This document shows, one piece after another, positions 1-9,139 of a stretch of 64,000 bases of DNA. The first letter of the stretch is position 1; each line of letters starts with the position of its first letter. The position numbers were made by a program, and so were the translations under genes. The notes under the pieces are model-generated. The model was not told the origin of the DNA and ran no database searches. It saw nothing but the letters and a program-made list of their open reading frames with translations. Source of the DNA: Agrococcus lahaulensis DSM 17612 (GTDB taxonomy: Bacteria; Actinomycetota; Actinomycetes; Actinomycetales; Microbacteriaceae). Location: assembly GCF_000425105.1 (NCBI RefSeq), contig NZ_AULD01000005.1, positions 558,001-622,000 of the forward strand. Direction: 5' to 3'.

Positions 1-2
1 AG

Positions 3-628
<626 letters not shown>

Positions 629-632
<4 letters not shown>

Positions 633-1438
633 GCGAACCCGTCGTCGAGATCGCCGACGCCTCCTTCGGCTACGGGGGAGCGCCGGTGCTCTCGGGCGTC
701 TCGTTCGAGGTGCGCGCGGGCGAGGCGGTCGCGCTCATCGGGCCGAACGGCGCGGGCAAGTCGACCCTGCTCGCGGGGCTGCTCGGGCTCGCGCAGCACG
801 AGGCGCGCGTGTTCCGCGTGCCGGCCGCGCGCGGCGAGATCGGCACGCTCCCGCAGTCGAGCGAGATCGACCCGGCGTTCCCCGTCACGCTCGAGCAGGT
901 CGTCGCGATGGGCCGCACGCCGCGGCTCGGCCTCAAGTGGCCCGGCAGGGCCGACAGGCGCATCGTCGCCGAGGCGATCGAGGCGGTCGGGCTCACCGAG
1001 CACCGCGGCACGCGCTTCGGCGACCTCTCGGGCGGCCAGCGCCAGCGCGCGCTCCTCGCGCGCGCCCTCGCGGGCGAGCCGCGCCTGCTGCTGCTCGACG
1101 AGCCGTTCAACGGCCTCGACCACGGCTCGCGCGACGCGCTGCTCGAGACGGTGCGGCGCCTCAAGGCGCAGGGCGTCGCCCTCCTCATCACGACGCACGA
1201 CCTCGACCTCGCGCGCGCGGTGTGCGATCGCACCCTGCTCGTCAACGGGCGGCAGATCGCCTTCGACGAGACCGGATGCGTCCTCACGCTCGAGCGCGTC
1301 GAGGCCGCGTTCGCGAGCCACGTGATGGAGATCGACGGGCACACGCTCGCGACGACCGAGCACCACGCCGCCGCGCACGGCGCGCACCACCACCACGTGC
1401 TGCAGGACGACGGCGCCGCGGGCGCCGAGCACCGATGA
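629..1438 (+). CDS. znuC: Zinc ABC transporter ATP-binding protein
   Basis: A 269-residue ABC ATPase that powers metal import on the cytoplasmic face. Walker A GPNGAGKST lies at residues 38-46, the signature LSGGQRQR near 133-140 and Walker B LLLLDEP near 153-160. The last 25 residues form a His-rich tail (HHAAAHGAHHHH) that probably binds metal and is longer than in a minimal ATPase. The ATG is placed by the 4-base overlap with znuA; the open frame continues upstream, but only as an overlap with znuA. The next permease starts inside the stop codon (ATGA at 1435), so translation is coupled. Confidence 0.92.
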
Positions 1439-2331
1439 CGCCGACCGCGGCGCTCATCGACCCGTTCACGCCGTTCTCCGTGCCCTTCATGGGGCGACCG
1501 CTGCTGCTGCTCGTCGCGCTCGCGATCGCGGCGGGCACGGTCGGCGTGCTCGTGAACCTCCGGCGGCTCGAGTTCTCGACCGACGGCCTCACGCACGCGG
1601 TCTTCCCCGGCCTCGTGGTCGGCGCGACTCTCGGCGGCGCGGCGGGGCTCATGCCGGGCGCGATCGGCGCGGCCGTCGTCGCGGCGGTCGTGCTCGCGCT
1701 CATCTCGCGCCGCGGGCAGCCGCGCGACACGGCGGTCGCGATCGTGCTCACCTCCTTCTTCTCCCTCGGCGTCGTGCTCGTCTCGGGATCCGGGGGAGCG
1801 ACGGGCAGCCTCTCCGACTTCTTCTTCGGCCGGCTGCTCACGATCACGTGGGCTGACCTCGGCCTCTCCCTCGCGCTCATCGGCGTCGCGGTGCTGCTCG
1901 TCGTCCTGACCGCGAGGCCGCAGCTCTACGCCGCGTTCGACCCCGCGGGTGCGCGCCGCGCGGGGCTCCCGGTGCTCGTGCTCGAGGTCGTCGGCACGGT
2001 CGCGGTCGCGCTCGTCGTGGTCGCCGCATCCGCCTCGGTCGGCACGCTGCTCGCCCTCGCCGTCGTCATCGTGCCGACGGCGGCGGCGCGCGCCCTCACG
2101 CGCTCGCTCGCGGCAGCGGCCGTCGTCGCGATCGCGTTCGGCGCCGCCACGGGCTGGCTGGGCCTCTGGGCGGTCGTGCAGCTCGCGGTGCTCGGTGTGG
2201 ATGTGGCGCCCGGCGCGACCGTGGCCCTCACGATGATCGTCGGCTACCTCGCTGCGCTCGCGATCGGGCACCTGCGGGGCACATCGACTCGGCACTCGGC
2301 GATCGCGAGCTCGGCGGGAGCGGCGTCGTGA
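1435..2331 (+). CDS. znuB: Zinc/manganese ABC transporter permease, ABC-3 family
   Basis: A 298-residue polytopic membrane protein of the ABC-3 metal permease family, with about eight hydrophobic helices. Family features include LEFSTDGLTHAVFPG near residues 43-57, where the usual SHAVLPG-type coupling segment sits, and long Leu/Val/Ala helices to the C terminus. It starts in a 4-base overlap with the ATPase and ends in a GTGA overlap with a second permease. It would form the membrane channel with that second permease and ZnuC. Confidence 0.9.
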   Translation: MTPTAALIDPFTPFSVPFMGRPLLLLVALAIAAGTVGVLVNLRRLEFSTDGLTHAVFPGLVVGATLGGAAGLMPGAIGAAVVAAVVLALISRRGQPRDTAVAIVLTSFFSLGVVLVSGSGGATGSLSDFFFGRLLTITWADLGLSLALIGVAVLLVVLTARPQLYAAFDPAGARRAGLPVLVLEVVGTVAVALVVVAASASVGTLLALAVVIVPTAAARALTRSLAAAAVVAIAFGAATGWLGLWAVVQLAVLGVDVAPGATVALTMIVGYLAALAIGHLRGTSTRHSAIASSAGAAS

Positions 2332-3164
2332 CGCTCGACTTCTTCTCCCGCGCGCTCCTCGAGGTGACGCTCGCCGGCGCCCTCGCTGGCCTCGTCGGCG
2401 TGCTCGTCGTGCTGCGCGAGCGCGCCTTCTTCACGATGTCGCTCACGCACGCGACCTTCCCCGGCGCGGTCGCCGCGGCGATGCTCGGCGTCTCGATCCC
2501 GCTCGGCGCGGCGGTCGCGGCGGTCGCGCTCGTCGCGATCGCGGTCGGCATCGGCCGCATCCGCTCGCAGGGCCCCGCCGTCGCGTCGGGCATCATGCTC
2601 ACCGCGGGCTTCGCGCTCGGTGCCCTCCTGCAGTCGCTCAGCCCGCTCGCGATCGACGTCGAGTCGTTCCTCATCGGCCAGGTGCTCGCCGTCACCGGCG
2701 CCGACATCGCGCTCACCGCGGTGCTGCTCGCGGTCGCGATCGTCGTGTGGGCCATCGCTGGCCCGCACCTCGTCTTCTCGAGCGCCGACGAGGGCGGCTA
2801 CCGCCGCGCAGGCATGCGCCCCTGGATCCCCGAGGCGGTCGCGCTCGCCCTCATCGCGGCGACCGTCGTCGCGATCATGCCGGTCGTCGGCGCGATCCTC
2901 GGCGTCGCCCTCATCGTCGCGCCCGCCGCGGCCGCCCGGCTCGTCGTGCGCGACTGGCGCGCGATGCTCGTCGTCGCGCCGCTCATCGCGATCGCCTCCG
3001 GCGTGCTCGGCCTCGTGGCGTCGCGCTGGCTCGAGCTCGCCGCGGGCGGCGCGATCGCGCTCGTGGCCGCCGCCTTCTACGGCCTCGCCTGGCTCTGGGC
3101 CGAGGCCGCCCGCCGCCCGCGTGGCACGATCGAGACGAGGACACCGTGGAGGACGACACCGTGA
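2328..3164 (+). CDS. Second zinc ABC transporter permease, ABC-3 family
   Basis: A 278-residue paralogue of the preceding permease, with the corresponding segment FFTMSLTHATFPG near residues 35-47 and seven to nine hydrophobic helices. It starts with GTG overlapping the previous stop. Two different ABC-3 permeases in one operon suggest a heterodimeric channel, which is common in actinobacterial znu/troCD-type systems. The last 20 residues are basic and cytoplasmic. Its stop overlaps the GTG of the Fur-type regulator. Confidence 0.88.
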   Translation: MTLDFFSRALLEVTLAGALAGLVGVLVVLRERAFFTMSLTHATFPGAVAAAMLGVSIPLGAAVAAVALVAIAVGIGRIRSQGPAVASGIMLTAGFALGALLQSLSPLAIDVESFLIGQVLAVTGADIALTAVLLAVAIVVWAIAGPHLVFSSADEGGYRRAGMRPWIPEAVALALIAATVVAIMPVVGAILGVALIVAPAAAARLVVRDWRAMLVVAPLIAIASGVLGLVASRWLELAAGGAIALVAAAFYGLAWLWAEAARRPRGTIETRTPWRTTP

Positions 3165-3580
3165 CCGCCCCCGCTCCCCGCCGCAGCACGAAGCAGCGCG
3201 AGGCCGTGCGCGAGGCGCTCGAGGCGAGCGACGAGTTCGTCTCGGCGCAGGCGCTGCACCAGTCGATGCGCGCCGAGGGCTCGACGGTCGGGCTCGCGAC
3301 GGTCTACCGGGCGCTCGCGGCGCTCGCGGAGGACGGCGAGGCGGATGCGCTGCAGTCGGCGGGCGAGCTGCTCTACCGCGCGTGCACCAAGACCCATCAC
3401 CACCACCTCATCTGCCGCTCGTGCGGCCGCACCGTCGAGCTCGAGGCGGCCGCCGTCGAGCGCTGGGCTGGCCAGGTCGCCGCCGCGCACGGCTTCGTCG
3501 AGCCCGACCACGTCGTCGACATCTTCGGCCTGTGCGCGGAGTGCGCCGCCGAGCGCGACGCGCGACGCTCCGCCGGCTGA
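3161..3580 (+). CDS. zur: Fur-family zinc uptake regulator (Zur-like)
   Basis: A 139-residue Fur-family repressor: N-terminal winged helix (residues 1-80, with TVGLATVYRALAAL as recognition region) and a metal-binding dimerisation domain. THHHHLICRSCG supplies His ligands plus the first CxxC, and GLCAECA supplies the second, together the structural Zn(Cys)4 site. GTG 3161 has a strong GGAGGA at 3148-3153; an in-frame GTG at 3146 is possible but less well spaced. Position at the end of a zinc importer operon argues for Zur rather than Fur or PerR. I found no convincing Zur box in the window; the operon promoter lies outside. Confidence 0.88.
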   Translation: MTAPAPRRSTKQREAVREALEASDEFVSAQALHQSMRAEGSTVGLATVYRALAALAEDGEADALQSAGELLYRACTKTHHHHLICRSCGRTVELEAAAVERWAGQVAAAHGFVEPDHVVDIFGLCAECAAERDARRSAG

Positions 3581-3661
3581 TCCGTCCCCAGGTCACTCCT
3601 GCCCATCGCGCTCGAGCGCTTCCGATGTGAGACTGTCTCGACGAGACCGAGGGGAGCCCCA

Positions 3662-4843
3662 GTGACCGCTCAGCCCAGTGCTTTCCGATCCAGTGCCTTC
3701 GGTGCGCGCCGACCGAGCCCCGACCAGCAGCCGACGCTCCTGCAGCAGATCCAGCAGCGCGAGCAGCAGCACGCGCAGTCGCAGGATCCGCCGGTCGATC
3801 GCGGCCAGGCCGAGCCCGGCCCCTACGACCAGCCGCTCGCGCAGGCATCCATGCCCTACGGCTCGGGCGCCGGGGGTCGACCGGCTGCCGGCGCGGTCGA
3901 GAATCCCTACCGCGAGCAGCCCAGCTCGCCGTCGCCGTGGCCCGAGCGGCCTGCGGCAGCGCTCCAGGCGCGTCGCATCTTCGGCATCCAGCCGGTGCTG
4001 TTCGTCGGCATCTGCCTGCTCGCGATCGTCACGCTCGTGACGGTCGTGCTCATCTTCGTCGGCGACTTCGAGAGCCAGGCGTCGCGCGTCGTGTGGACGG
4101 TCGTCGTCTTCCTCGCGTTCACGGGTCTCCTCGCGCTCGACCTCGTGCTCGCGCGGCGCTCGTCGACGCCGCTCATCATCGGCGTCGCGGCGAACATCTA
4201 CCTGCTCGCGGTGCTCATGATCTCGATCTGGATGCGCGGCACGGGAGGCGACCCGTGGGACGACGACTGGCTCTTCGGCGAGCTCTTCGGCATCACGCTG
4301 CTGACGATCCTCGTCGTGCGCGCTGCCGCGGCCGGCGCGTGGGGCCTCATCTCGCTCGGCGAGCGCGGCCGGGCGGAGATGGCGCGCATCATCGGGCTCG
4401 TCGCGGCGGCGCTGCTTGGGCTCGTCGGCATCCTGCTGACGCTCCACTTCGCGATCGAGGCCTTCGGCTTCGAGGTGACCGAGTGGTACTGGCGCGCGAC
4501 GGTCGCGGCGATCGTCGTCACGGCGCTCGCCGCGTCGGTGACGGTGCTGCTCTTCTGGAACCGCCGCAACATCGACTGGCAGGAGGCCGAGGCGCGCGGC
4601 GAGCACCAGCGGCGCGCGGTGCCTCAGCAGCTCGGCGGCGCCGCGAACCCGACCGCGATGCACCCCGGCGCGGCCGCCGCGCCGCCGATGCCGCAGCCGA
4701 TGCCGCAACCGATGCACCAGCCGGGCGCGCAGCCGACTCCCCGGCCGGCGCCGGGCGGCATGCTGCCGTGGCCGACCTACGCCGACGGCACGCCGCTCCC
4801 GATGGGCCCCGACGGCCAACCGGTCTTCCCGCCGCAGCGCTGA
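3662..4843 (+). CDS. Hypothetical multi-pass membrane protein with Gln-rich N terminus
   Basis: A 393-residue protein I cannot assign to a named family. Residues 1-95 are polar and rich in Gln, Pro and Ser. About six transmembrane helices follow between roughly 110 and 300, and the C-terminal ~90 residues are Pro/Met/Gln-rich with MPQP repeats. Such flanking low-complexity arms are typical of actinobacterial envelope or division-associated membrane proteins, but no function follows from that. The GTG start has a GAGGGGAG Shine-Dalgarno at 3649-3656. It stands alone between zur and the ribosomal-protein operon. Confidence 0.8.
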   Translation: MTAQPSAFRSSAFGARRPSPDQQPTLLQQIQQREQQHAQSQDPPVDRGQAEPGPYDQPLAQASMPYGSGAGGRPAAGAVENPYREQPSSPSPWPERPAAALQARRIFGIQPVLFVGICLLAIVTLVTVVLIFVGDFESQASRVVWTVVVFLAFTGLLALDLVLARRSSTPLIIGVAANIYLLAVLMISIWMRGTGGDPWDDDWLFGELFGITLLTILVVRAAAAGAWGLISLGERGRAEMARIIGLVAAALLGLVGILLTLHFAIEAFGFEVTEWYWRATVAAIVVTALAASVTVLLFWNRRNIDWQEAEARGEHQRRAVPQQLGGAANPTAMHPGAAAAPPMPQPMPQPMHQPGAQPTPRPAPGGMLPWPTYADGTPLPMGPDGQPVFPPQR

Positions 4844-4863
4844 CGACGGGATCTGGATCGGTA

Positions 4864-4893
4864 TTGCCGCGAGCGGGCGGCATCGCGTACGAT
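4864..4893 (+). promoter_or_regulatory. Promoter of rpmB-rpmG-rpsN
   Basis: TTGCCG at 4864-4869 and TACGAT at 4888-4893 are separated by 18 bases, a good sigma-70-type match. Transcription would start near 4900, leaving a leader of about 120 bases. No Zur-type palindrome overlaps it. Confidence 0.55.
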
Positions 4894-4983
4894 TGACCCT
4901 TGGCGCGGTTTCGGCCGCGCAGCGCACGTCGCCTCCAAACCCCACCAGGCTCGGCTTCGGCGTGTGCAGGCAAGTGATCTTGG

Positions 4984-5001
4984 GCAGGCCTTCGGGTCTG
5001 C
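4984..5001 (+). promoter_or_regulatory. UUCG hairpin in the rpmB leader
   Basis: GCAGGCC-TTCG-GGTCTGC forms a 7-bp stem with one G-U pair and a C(UUCG)G tetraloop, 20 bases before the rpmB start. It could be an autoregulatory or mRNA-stabilising element. Confidence 0.4.
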
Positions 5002-5021
5002 GGTACCCAATTGGAGGCACC

Positions 5022-5258
5022 ATGGCAGCCGTATGCCAGGTGACCGGAGCCATCCCCGGCTTCGGGCACAACATCTCGCACTCGCACCGGCGCACGAAGC
5101 GTCGCTTCGACCCGAACGTGCAGCGCAAGACCTACTTCGTCCCGTCGCTCAAGCGCAACGTGACGCTCAACGTCTCGGCCAAGGGCATGAAGGTCATCGA
5201 CGCCCGTGGCATCGAGGCCGTCGTCCGTGACATGCAGGCTCGGGGGGTGAAGCTCTGA
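5022..5258 (+). CDS. rpmB: 50S ribosomal protein L28, zinc-ribbon-less form
   Basis: A 78-residue L28 ([35 protein letters not shown]). It has a single Cys, so the two CxxC pairs of the zinc-binding form are missing (C-minus type). ATG 5022 follows TTGGAGG at 5011-5017, which sets the start. Its TGA overlaps the ATG of rpmG by one base. C-minus L28 is known in actinobacteria to replace the zinc-binding form during zinc limitation, or to be the sole copy; the window cannot tell which. Confidence 0.95.
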   Translation: MAAVCQVTGAIPGFGHNISHSHRRTKRRFDPNVQRKTYFVPSLKRNVTLNVSAKGMKVIDARGIEAVVRDMQARGVKL

Positions 5259-5428
5259 TGGCGAAGAAGGCGCAGGACGTCCGTCCGATCATCAAGCTCC
5301 GCTCGACCGCGGGCACCGGCTACACGTATGTGACGAAGAAGAACCGTCGCAACAACCCTGACCGACTTGTGCTGAAGAAGTACGACCCCATCGTGCGTCA
5401 GCACGTCGAGTTCCGAGAGGAGCGATAA
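5258..5428 (+). CDS. rpmG: 50S ribosomal protein L33, zinc-ribbon-less form
   Basis: A 56-residue L33 of the large ribosomal subunit ([28 protein letters not shown]). It has no cysteines, so it lacks the four-Cys zinc ribbon. It is fused translationally to rpmB through TGATG and lies directly against rpsN without a gap, so all three are co-expressed. Confidence 0.95.
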   Translation: MAKKAQDVRPIIKLRSTAGTGYTYVTKKNRRNNPDRLVLKKYDPIVRQHVEFREER

Positions 5429-5734
5429 ATGGCCAAGAAGAGCATGATCGCCAAGAACGAGCAGCGGAAGGCCATCGTCGCCCGCTACGCCGAGAAGCGC
5501 GCAGCCCTCAAGAAGGCGCTCGTCGACCCGAAGAGCACCGACGAGGAGCGCGAGGCCGCCCGCATCGGCCTGCAGAAGCTGCCCCGCAACGCCTCGCCCG
5601 TCCGCGTCCGCAACCGCGACGCGATCGACGGCCGCCCCCGCGGCCACGTCGGCGACTACGGCATCTCGCGCGTCCGCTTCCGCGACATGGCGCACCGAGG
5701 CGAGCTGCCCGGCGTGACCAAGTCGAGCTGGTAA
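5429..5734 (+). CDS. rpsN: 30S ribosomal protein S14, zinc-independent long form
   Basis: A 101-residue S14 of the long, cysteine-free type; the zinc-binding form is about 61 residues with CxxC pairs. [14 protein letters not shown] at the N terminus, [14 protein letters not shown] in the middle and [18 protein letters not shown] at the C terminus are typical. It begins right after the rpmG stop and ends at a strong terminator. With L28 and L33 it completes a fully zinc-free trio. Confidence 0.95.
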   Translation: MAKKSMIAKNEQRKAIVARYAEKRAALKKALVDPKSTDEEREAARIGLQKLPRNASPVRVRNRDAIDGRPRGHVGDYGISRVRFRDMAHRGELPGVTKSSW

Positions 5735-5752
5735 GCACCCGCTCCACGCATC

Positions 5753-5787
5753 ACGATGGCCCCGACCCCAGCGGTCGGGGCCATCGT
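5753..5787 (+). terminator. Terminator after rpsN
   Basis: A perfect 15-bp stem (ACGATGGCCCCGACC with its complement) closes a 5-base loop 18 bases after the rpsN stop. There is no T-run, as is usual in very GC-rich actinobacteria. It also faces the end of the convergent HNH gene. Confidence 0.8.
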
Positions 5788-5828
5788 CGTCTCCGGATGC
5801 GGTCACACGGCCGCGACGGCGCACTCGG

Positions 5829-7382
5829 TCAGGCGGGCGCGGTCTCGAGGTCGCAGGTGCAGTCCTTGAGGTGCGCCCATGGTGGGTCGCTCGCGGTGCA
5901 CTTGGCGGGTTGGTCGCTCGAGAGCTCCCAGATGTCGACGCCGCGGTCGACGAACCCCGGCCCGGCGGGCTCGGGCTCGTCGAGGTAGATCTTGCCCGTC
6001 GGGCTGGTCCATTCGAGGACGCCCTGGTCGAGCTGCCGGACGGTCCAGGCGGTGGCGTGCTTCATGAGGTGATGCCGTCGGCACAGGTGCGCGAGGTTCG
6101 AGAGCGTCGTGGGGCCGCCGTCGGCGTGGGCGATGGTGTGGTCGGCGTCGGCTCTGGAGACGCGGTTGGTGCAGCCGGGCCAGCGGCAGCGGCCGTCGCG
6201 GCGCTGCAGCCAGCGCCGCATGGCCCGGTTGGGCTTGTACGTGTCGACCGCGACCGGGACGCCGGTGACGGGGTGGAGGAACAGCCGCTCCCACGTGATC
6301 GTCTCGGCCGCGAGCGCCCGGACGGTGGCCGCGTCGACGAGCGCTCCGCCCTCGAGCGCGCCGGAGAACCGCAGCTGCGGCTCGTCCTCGTCGTCGCTCG
6401 GCTTGAGCAGCTCGGTGGCGGGGATGGTGATCGTGATGGTGGCGGCGATCGGGTTGATGCCGTGCAGGTCCTGCGGCGTCTGCCCGGTGAGCAGCGTCTC
6501 CATGAGCGCGTCGAAGCGGTACTGGTCGAAGGTGCGGGGGTCGTCCTTCGGCTTGGCTCGGGCGGCGTCGGTGGCGCGGTTGAACGCGCCGTGGATCGTG
6601 GCTGACGGTCCGGCCATGGAGAGCACCGTGATGCCGTCGTCGTGGTCGTCGAGCCAGGCGCGGCGCTGCTCGACCGCCCGGTCGTGGCGGCGCTGGAGTG
6701 GCTCGGTCATCGCCCGGTCCACGATCCGGCGGGCACGCGAGCGCAGCTGCGACGGCGTGACCCGCTCGGCGATCTCGACCAGTTCCGCCTCCACGCGGGC
6801 CCGGTCGTCGGGGTCGACGGACGGATCGGTGCGGAGCGCCTCCGTCGCCTGCTCGATCGCGCGCAGGTGGGTGCCCGTGATCCGGCCCGCCTTGTGGGAG
6901 GCGTGCGCGGCGGGGAGGTCGGTGACGGTCAGCCATGCGCCGGTGAGCTTCCGCTCCATGGCGCGGTCGGACAACCGGAGCTCAGCGGCGAGGTTGGAGG
7001 CGGTCTCCTTGACCGCCATCCCGGTGTCACCGCCCGCGTCGCGCAGCCGTTGCAGCTCTGCTGCGAGCACTTCGCGCTCCTCGGCGTCGAGGCGCGCTCG
7101 GCGCTGCTCGATGGCCCGCATCCGGCCGGCGACCGCATCGAGGGCGCGCACGTGCTCCGAACGGGCATCGATCGTGCCGGGCAGCGGCGGCACCTGCATG
7201 CGGCCGGCGATGACCTCCTCGACCTCCGCGTCGCTCAGGCGCGCGAGCCGCTCGGACCAGTCCCGGTCGTAGGCGGCGAGCTCCTCCTCGAGCTCCTCGG
7301 CGGTGCGGCCGTGCGGGTCGATCGCGCCCGCCCGGATCGACGCGATGTACTCCTCCGCATCGACGCCCCACCACTCATCCAT
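5829..7382 (-). CDS. DUF222 / HNH endonuclease-domain protein (13E12 repeat family)
   Basis: A 517-residue protein with an N-terminal acidic, helical DUF222 region (about residues 20-380) and a C-terminal HNH nuclease domain (about 395-440). In the latter, CRWPGCTN, ADADHTIAHADGG and HLCRRHHLMKH supply the Cys/His and catalytic residues. The family is highly multiplied in actinobacteria; its in vivo role is unknown and it is sometimes grouped with mobile-element nucleases. ATG 7382 is chosen because MDEWWG begins the conserved part. The upstream open frame is an overlap artefact with the amylase gene. Convergent with rpsN. Confidence 0.88.
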   Translation of the reverse strand: MDEWWGVDAEEYIASIRAGAIDPHGRTAEELEEELAAYDRDWSERLARLSDAEVEEVIAGRMQVPPLPGTIDARSEHVRALDAVAGRMRAIEQRRARLDAEEREVLAAELQRLRDAGGDTGMAVKETASNLAAELRLSDRAMERKLTGAWLTVTDLPAAHASHKAGRITGTHLRAIEQATEALRTDPSVDPDDRARVEAELVEIAERVTPSQLRSRARRIVDRAMTEPLQRRHDRAVEQRRAWLDDHDDGITVLSMAGPSATIHGAFNRATDAARAKPKDDPRTFDQYRFDALMETLLTGQTPQDLHGINPIAATITITIPATELLKPSDDEDEPQLRFSGALEGGALVDAATVRALAAETITWERLFLHPVTGVPVAVDTYKPNRAMRRWLQRRDGRCRWPGCTNRVSRADADHTIAHADGGPTTLSNLAHLCRRHHLMKHATAWTVRQLDQGVLEWTSPTGKIYLDEPEPAGPGFVDRGVDIWELSSDQPAKCTASDPPWAHLKDCTCDLETAPA

Positions 7383-7456
7383 GCGGGCATTCCACCACGG
7401 GCCACTGACACGCGAACGCGTGGGAGAAGAGCCTGTGGAGAACGCGTTTCGCCCGG

Positions 7457-9139
7457 TCAGGCCCGGGTGATCACCGCATCCGCCGGTGACACCGTGAGCC
7501 ACCGCCAGCCGTAGGGCTCGAGCTCGAGCTCGAGCGTGCCGTCGATCGTGATCGACCGCTCGTCGAAGCGGTCGGTGAGGGTGACGGGCCCGTCGTCGGT
7601 CGTCACCGAGAGCCGCACCGCCTCGCGGCCGTCGCCGAGGTTGTGGAGCGCGAGCATCGTCCAGTCGTCGCCGCGCGCGACGTGCCCGAGCACCGCGCGC
7701 TGCCGCACGCCGAGCACCTCGAGCGTCGACCACGCGAGCTGCGGGGCGTCGCGGTACAGCGTGGCGAGCCGGCGCACGTGGTGCCAGAGCGAGTCCGGAT
7801 CGCGCCGCTGGTCGGCGACGTTCACCCGTTCGGGCCCGAACGGGCCCTCGACGACGGGGCGCGTCAGGCTGGAAGCCGGCGCGCTCGAGAAGCCGCCGCC
7901 CGGCCCGGGCTCCCACTGCATCGGCGTGCGCACGGCGTAGCGGCCGGGCACCGAGAGCTCCTCGCCCATCCCGATCTCCTCGCCGTAGAAGAGCACGGGG
8001 CAGCCGGGGAGCGAGAACATGAGCGTGTAGACGAGCCGCACCGCGCGCTCGTCGCCGAGCATCGTCGGCAGCCGGCGCCGGATCCCGCGACCGTAGACGC
8101 GCATCCCCTCGTCGGGCGCGAACGCCTCGAAGACCTCCTCGAGCTCGTCGGGCTCGAGCTTGTCGAGCGTGAGCTCGTCGTGGTTGCGCACGAAGTTCGC
8201 CCACTGGCTCGCATCCGGCAGCTCGGGCCGCTCGCGCAGCGCCTGGGCGAGCGGCGTGGCGTCGCGCCGCGCGAGCGAGAGGTAGAGCCGCTGCATCGAG
8301 ACGAAGTCGAACTGCAGCTGCAGGCCCGCGGACTTGCCGTCGGCGTGGAACCACTCGAGCTGCTGCTCGTGCGTGAGGTTGACCTCGCCGAGCAGCGCGA
8401 CCTCGCCGTTCCGGCGCGACGCGAAGCGCTGCAGCCGCCGCAGGTGCTCGGCGCCGTCGTAGTCGGTGCCAGCGGGCTGCGTGCCGTGCTGGTCGGCATC
8501 GCTGAACAGGAACGGCACCGCGTCGACGCGGAACCCCGAGACGCCGAGCTCGAGCCAGAGCCCGAGGTTGCGCTCGATCTGCTCGCGGACGGCCGGATGC
8601 GCGATGTTGAGATCCGGCTGATGGGCGCGGAAGTGGTGCAGGTAGTACTGGCCCGTCTGCTCGTCGAGCGTCCACGTCGAGTCCTCCTCGCCGGGGAAGA
8701 CGGGCGGATCCGGGTTCGCGGGCGGCTCGTCGCGCCACACGTACCAGTCGCGGTGCGGCGACTCGCGCGAAGCGCGCGACGAGCGGAACCACGGGTGCTC
8801 GGCCGAGGTGTGGTTCATGACGAAGTCGATGATCACGCGCATGCCCTGCGACCGCGCCACGCGGATGACCTCGACGAGGTCGCCGAGGGTGCCGAGCCGC
8901 GGGTCGACGGCGAAGAAGTCGGTGATGTCGTAGCCGTCGTCGCGATCGGCGGTGGGGAAGAACGGCATGAGCCAGAGGCACGTCACCCCGAGGTCGGCGA
9001 GGTCGTGGATGCGCGACACGAGTCCCTGCAGATCTCCCGCGCCGTCGCCGTCGGAGTCCTGGAAGACCTGCACGTCGAGGCAGTAGATGACGGTGTTCCG
9101 CCACCAGTGGTCGGCGTAGTCGATCGGGTGCGGGCTCAC
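7457..9139 (-). CDS. GH13 alpha-glucosidase / trehalose-synthase-like enzyme
   Basis: A 560-residue GH13 retaining glycosidase acting on alpha-glucosides in the cytoplasm (no signal peptide). The (beta/alpha)8 motifs are all present: DFVMNHTS at 105-112, GFRVDAVPF with nucleophile Asp206, LLGEVNL with acid/base Glu252, and FVRNHDE with Asp321, followed by a short beta domain. It most resembles the trehalose synthase/maltose glucosyltransferase branch (subfamily 16-like), but subfamily choice is tentative. The GTG start overlaps the stop of the LLM oxidoreductase (GTGA), so the two are co-transcribed. Confidence 0.85.
   Translation of the reverse strand: MSPHPIDYADHWWRNTVIYCLDVQVFQDSDGDGAGDLQGLVSRIHDLADLGVTCLWLMPFFPTADRDDGYDITDFFAVDPRLGTLGDLVEVIRVARSQGMRVIIDFVMNHTSAEHPWFRSSRASRESPHRDWYVWRDEPPANPDPPVFPGEEDSTWTLDEQTGQYYLHHFRAHQPDLNIAHPAVREQIERNLGLWLELGVSGFRVDAVPFLFSDADQHGTQPAGTDYDGAEHLRRLQRFASRRNGEVALLGEVNLTHEQQLEWFHADGKSAGLQLQFDFVSMQRLYLSLARRDATPLAQALRERPELPDASQWANFVRNHDELTLDKLEPDELEEVFEAFAPDEGMRVYGRGIRRRLPTMLGDERAVRLVYTLMFSLPGCPVLFYGEEIGMGEELSVPGRYAVRTPMQWEPGPGGGFSSAPASSLTRPVVEGPFGPERVNVADQRRDPDSLWHHVRRLATLYRDAPQLAWSTLEVLGVRQRAVLGHVARGDDWTMLALHNLGDGREAVRLSVTTDDGPVTLTDRFDERSITIDGTLELELEPYGWRWLTVSPADAVITRA

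Noticed and set aside
4970-5010. Zur box upstream of rpmB
   Set aside because: AAGTGATCTTGG resembles the middle of some Zur sites but lacks the palindromic TGANAATNATTNTCA-type arms.
5829-7382. Remnant of a prophage or homing element
   Set aside because: Only a DUF222-HNH gene is present; there are no integrase, phage or repeat boundaries, and the family is dispersed through actinobacterial genomes.
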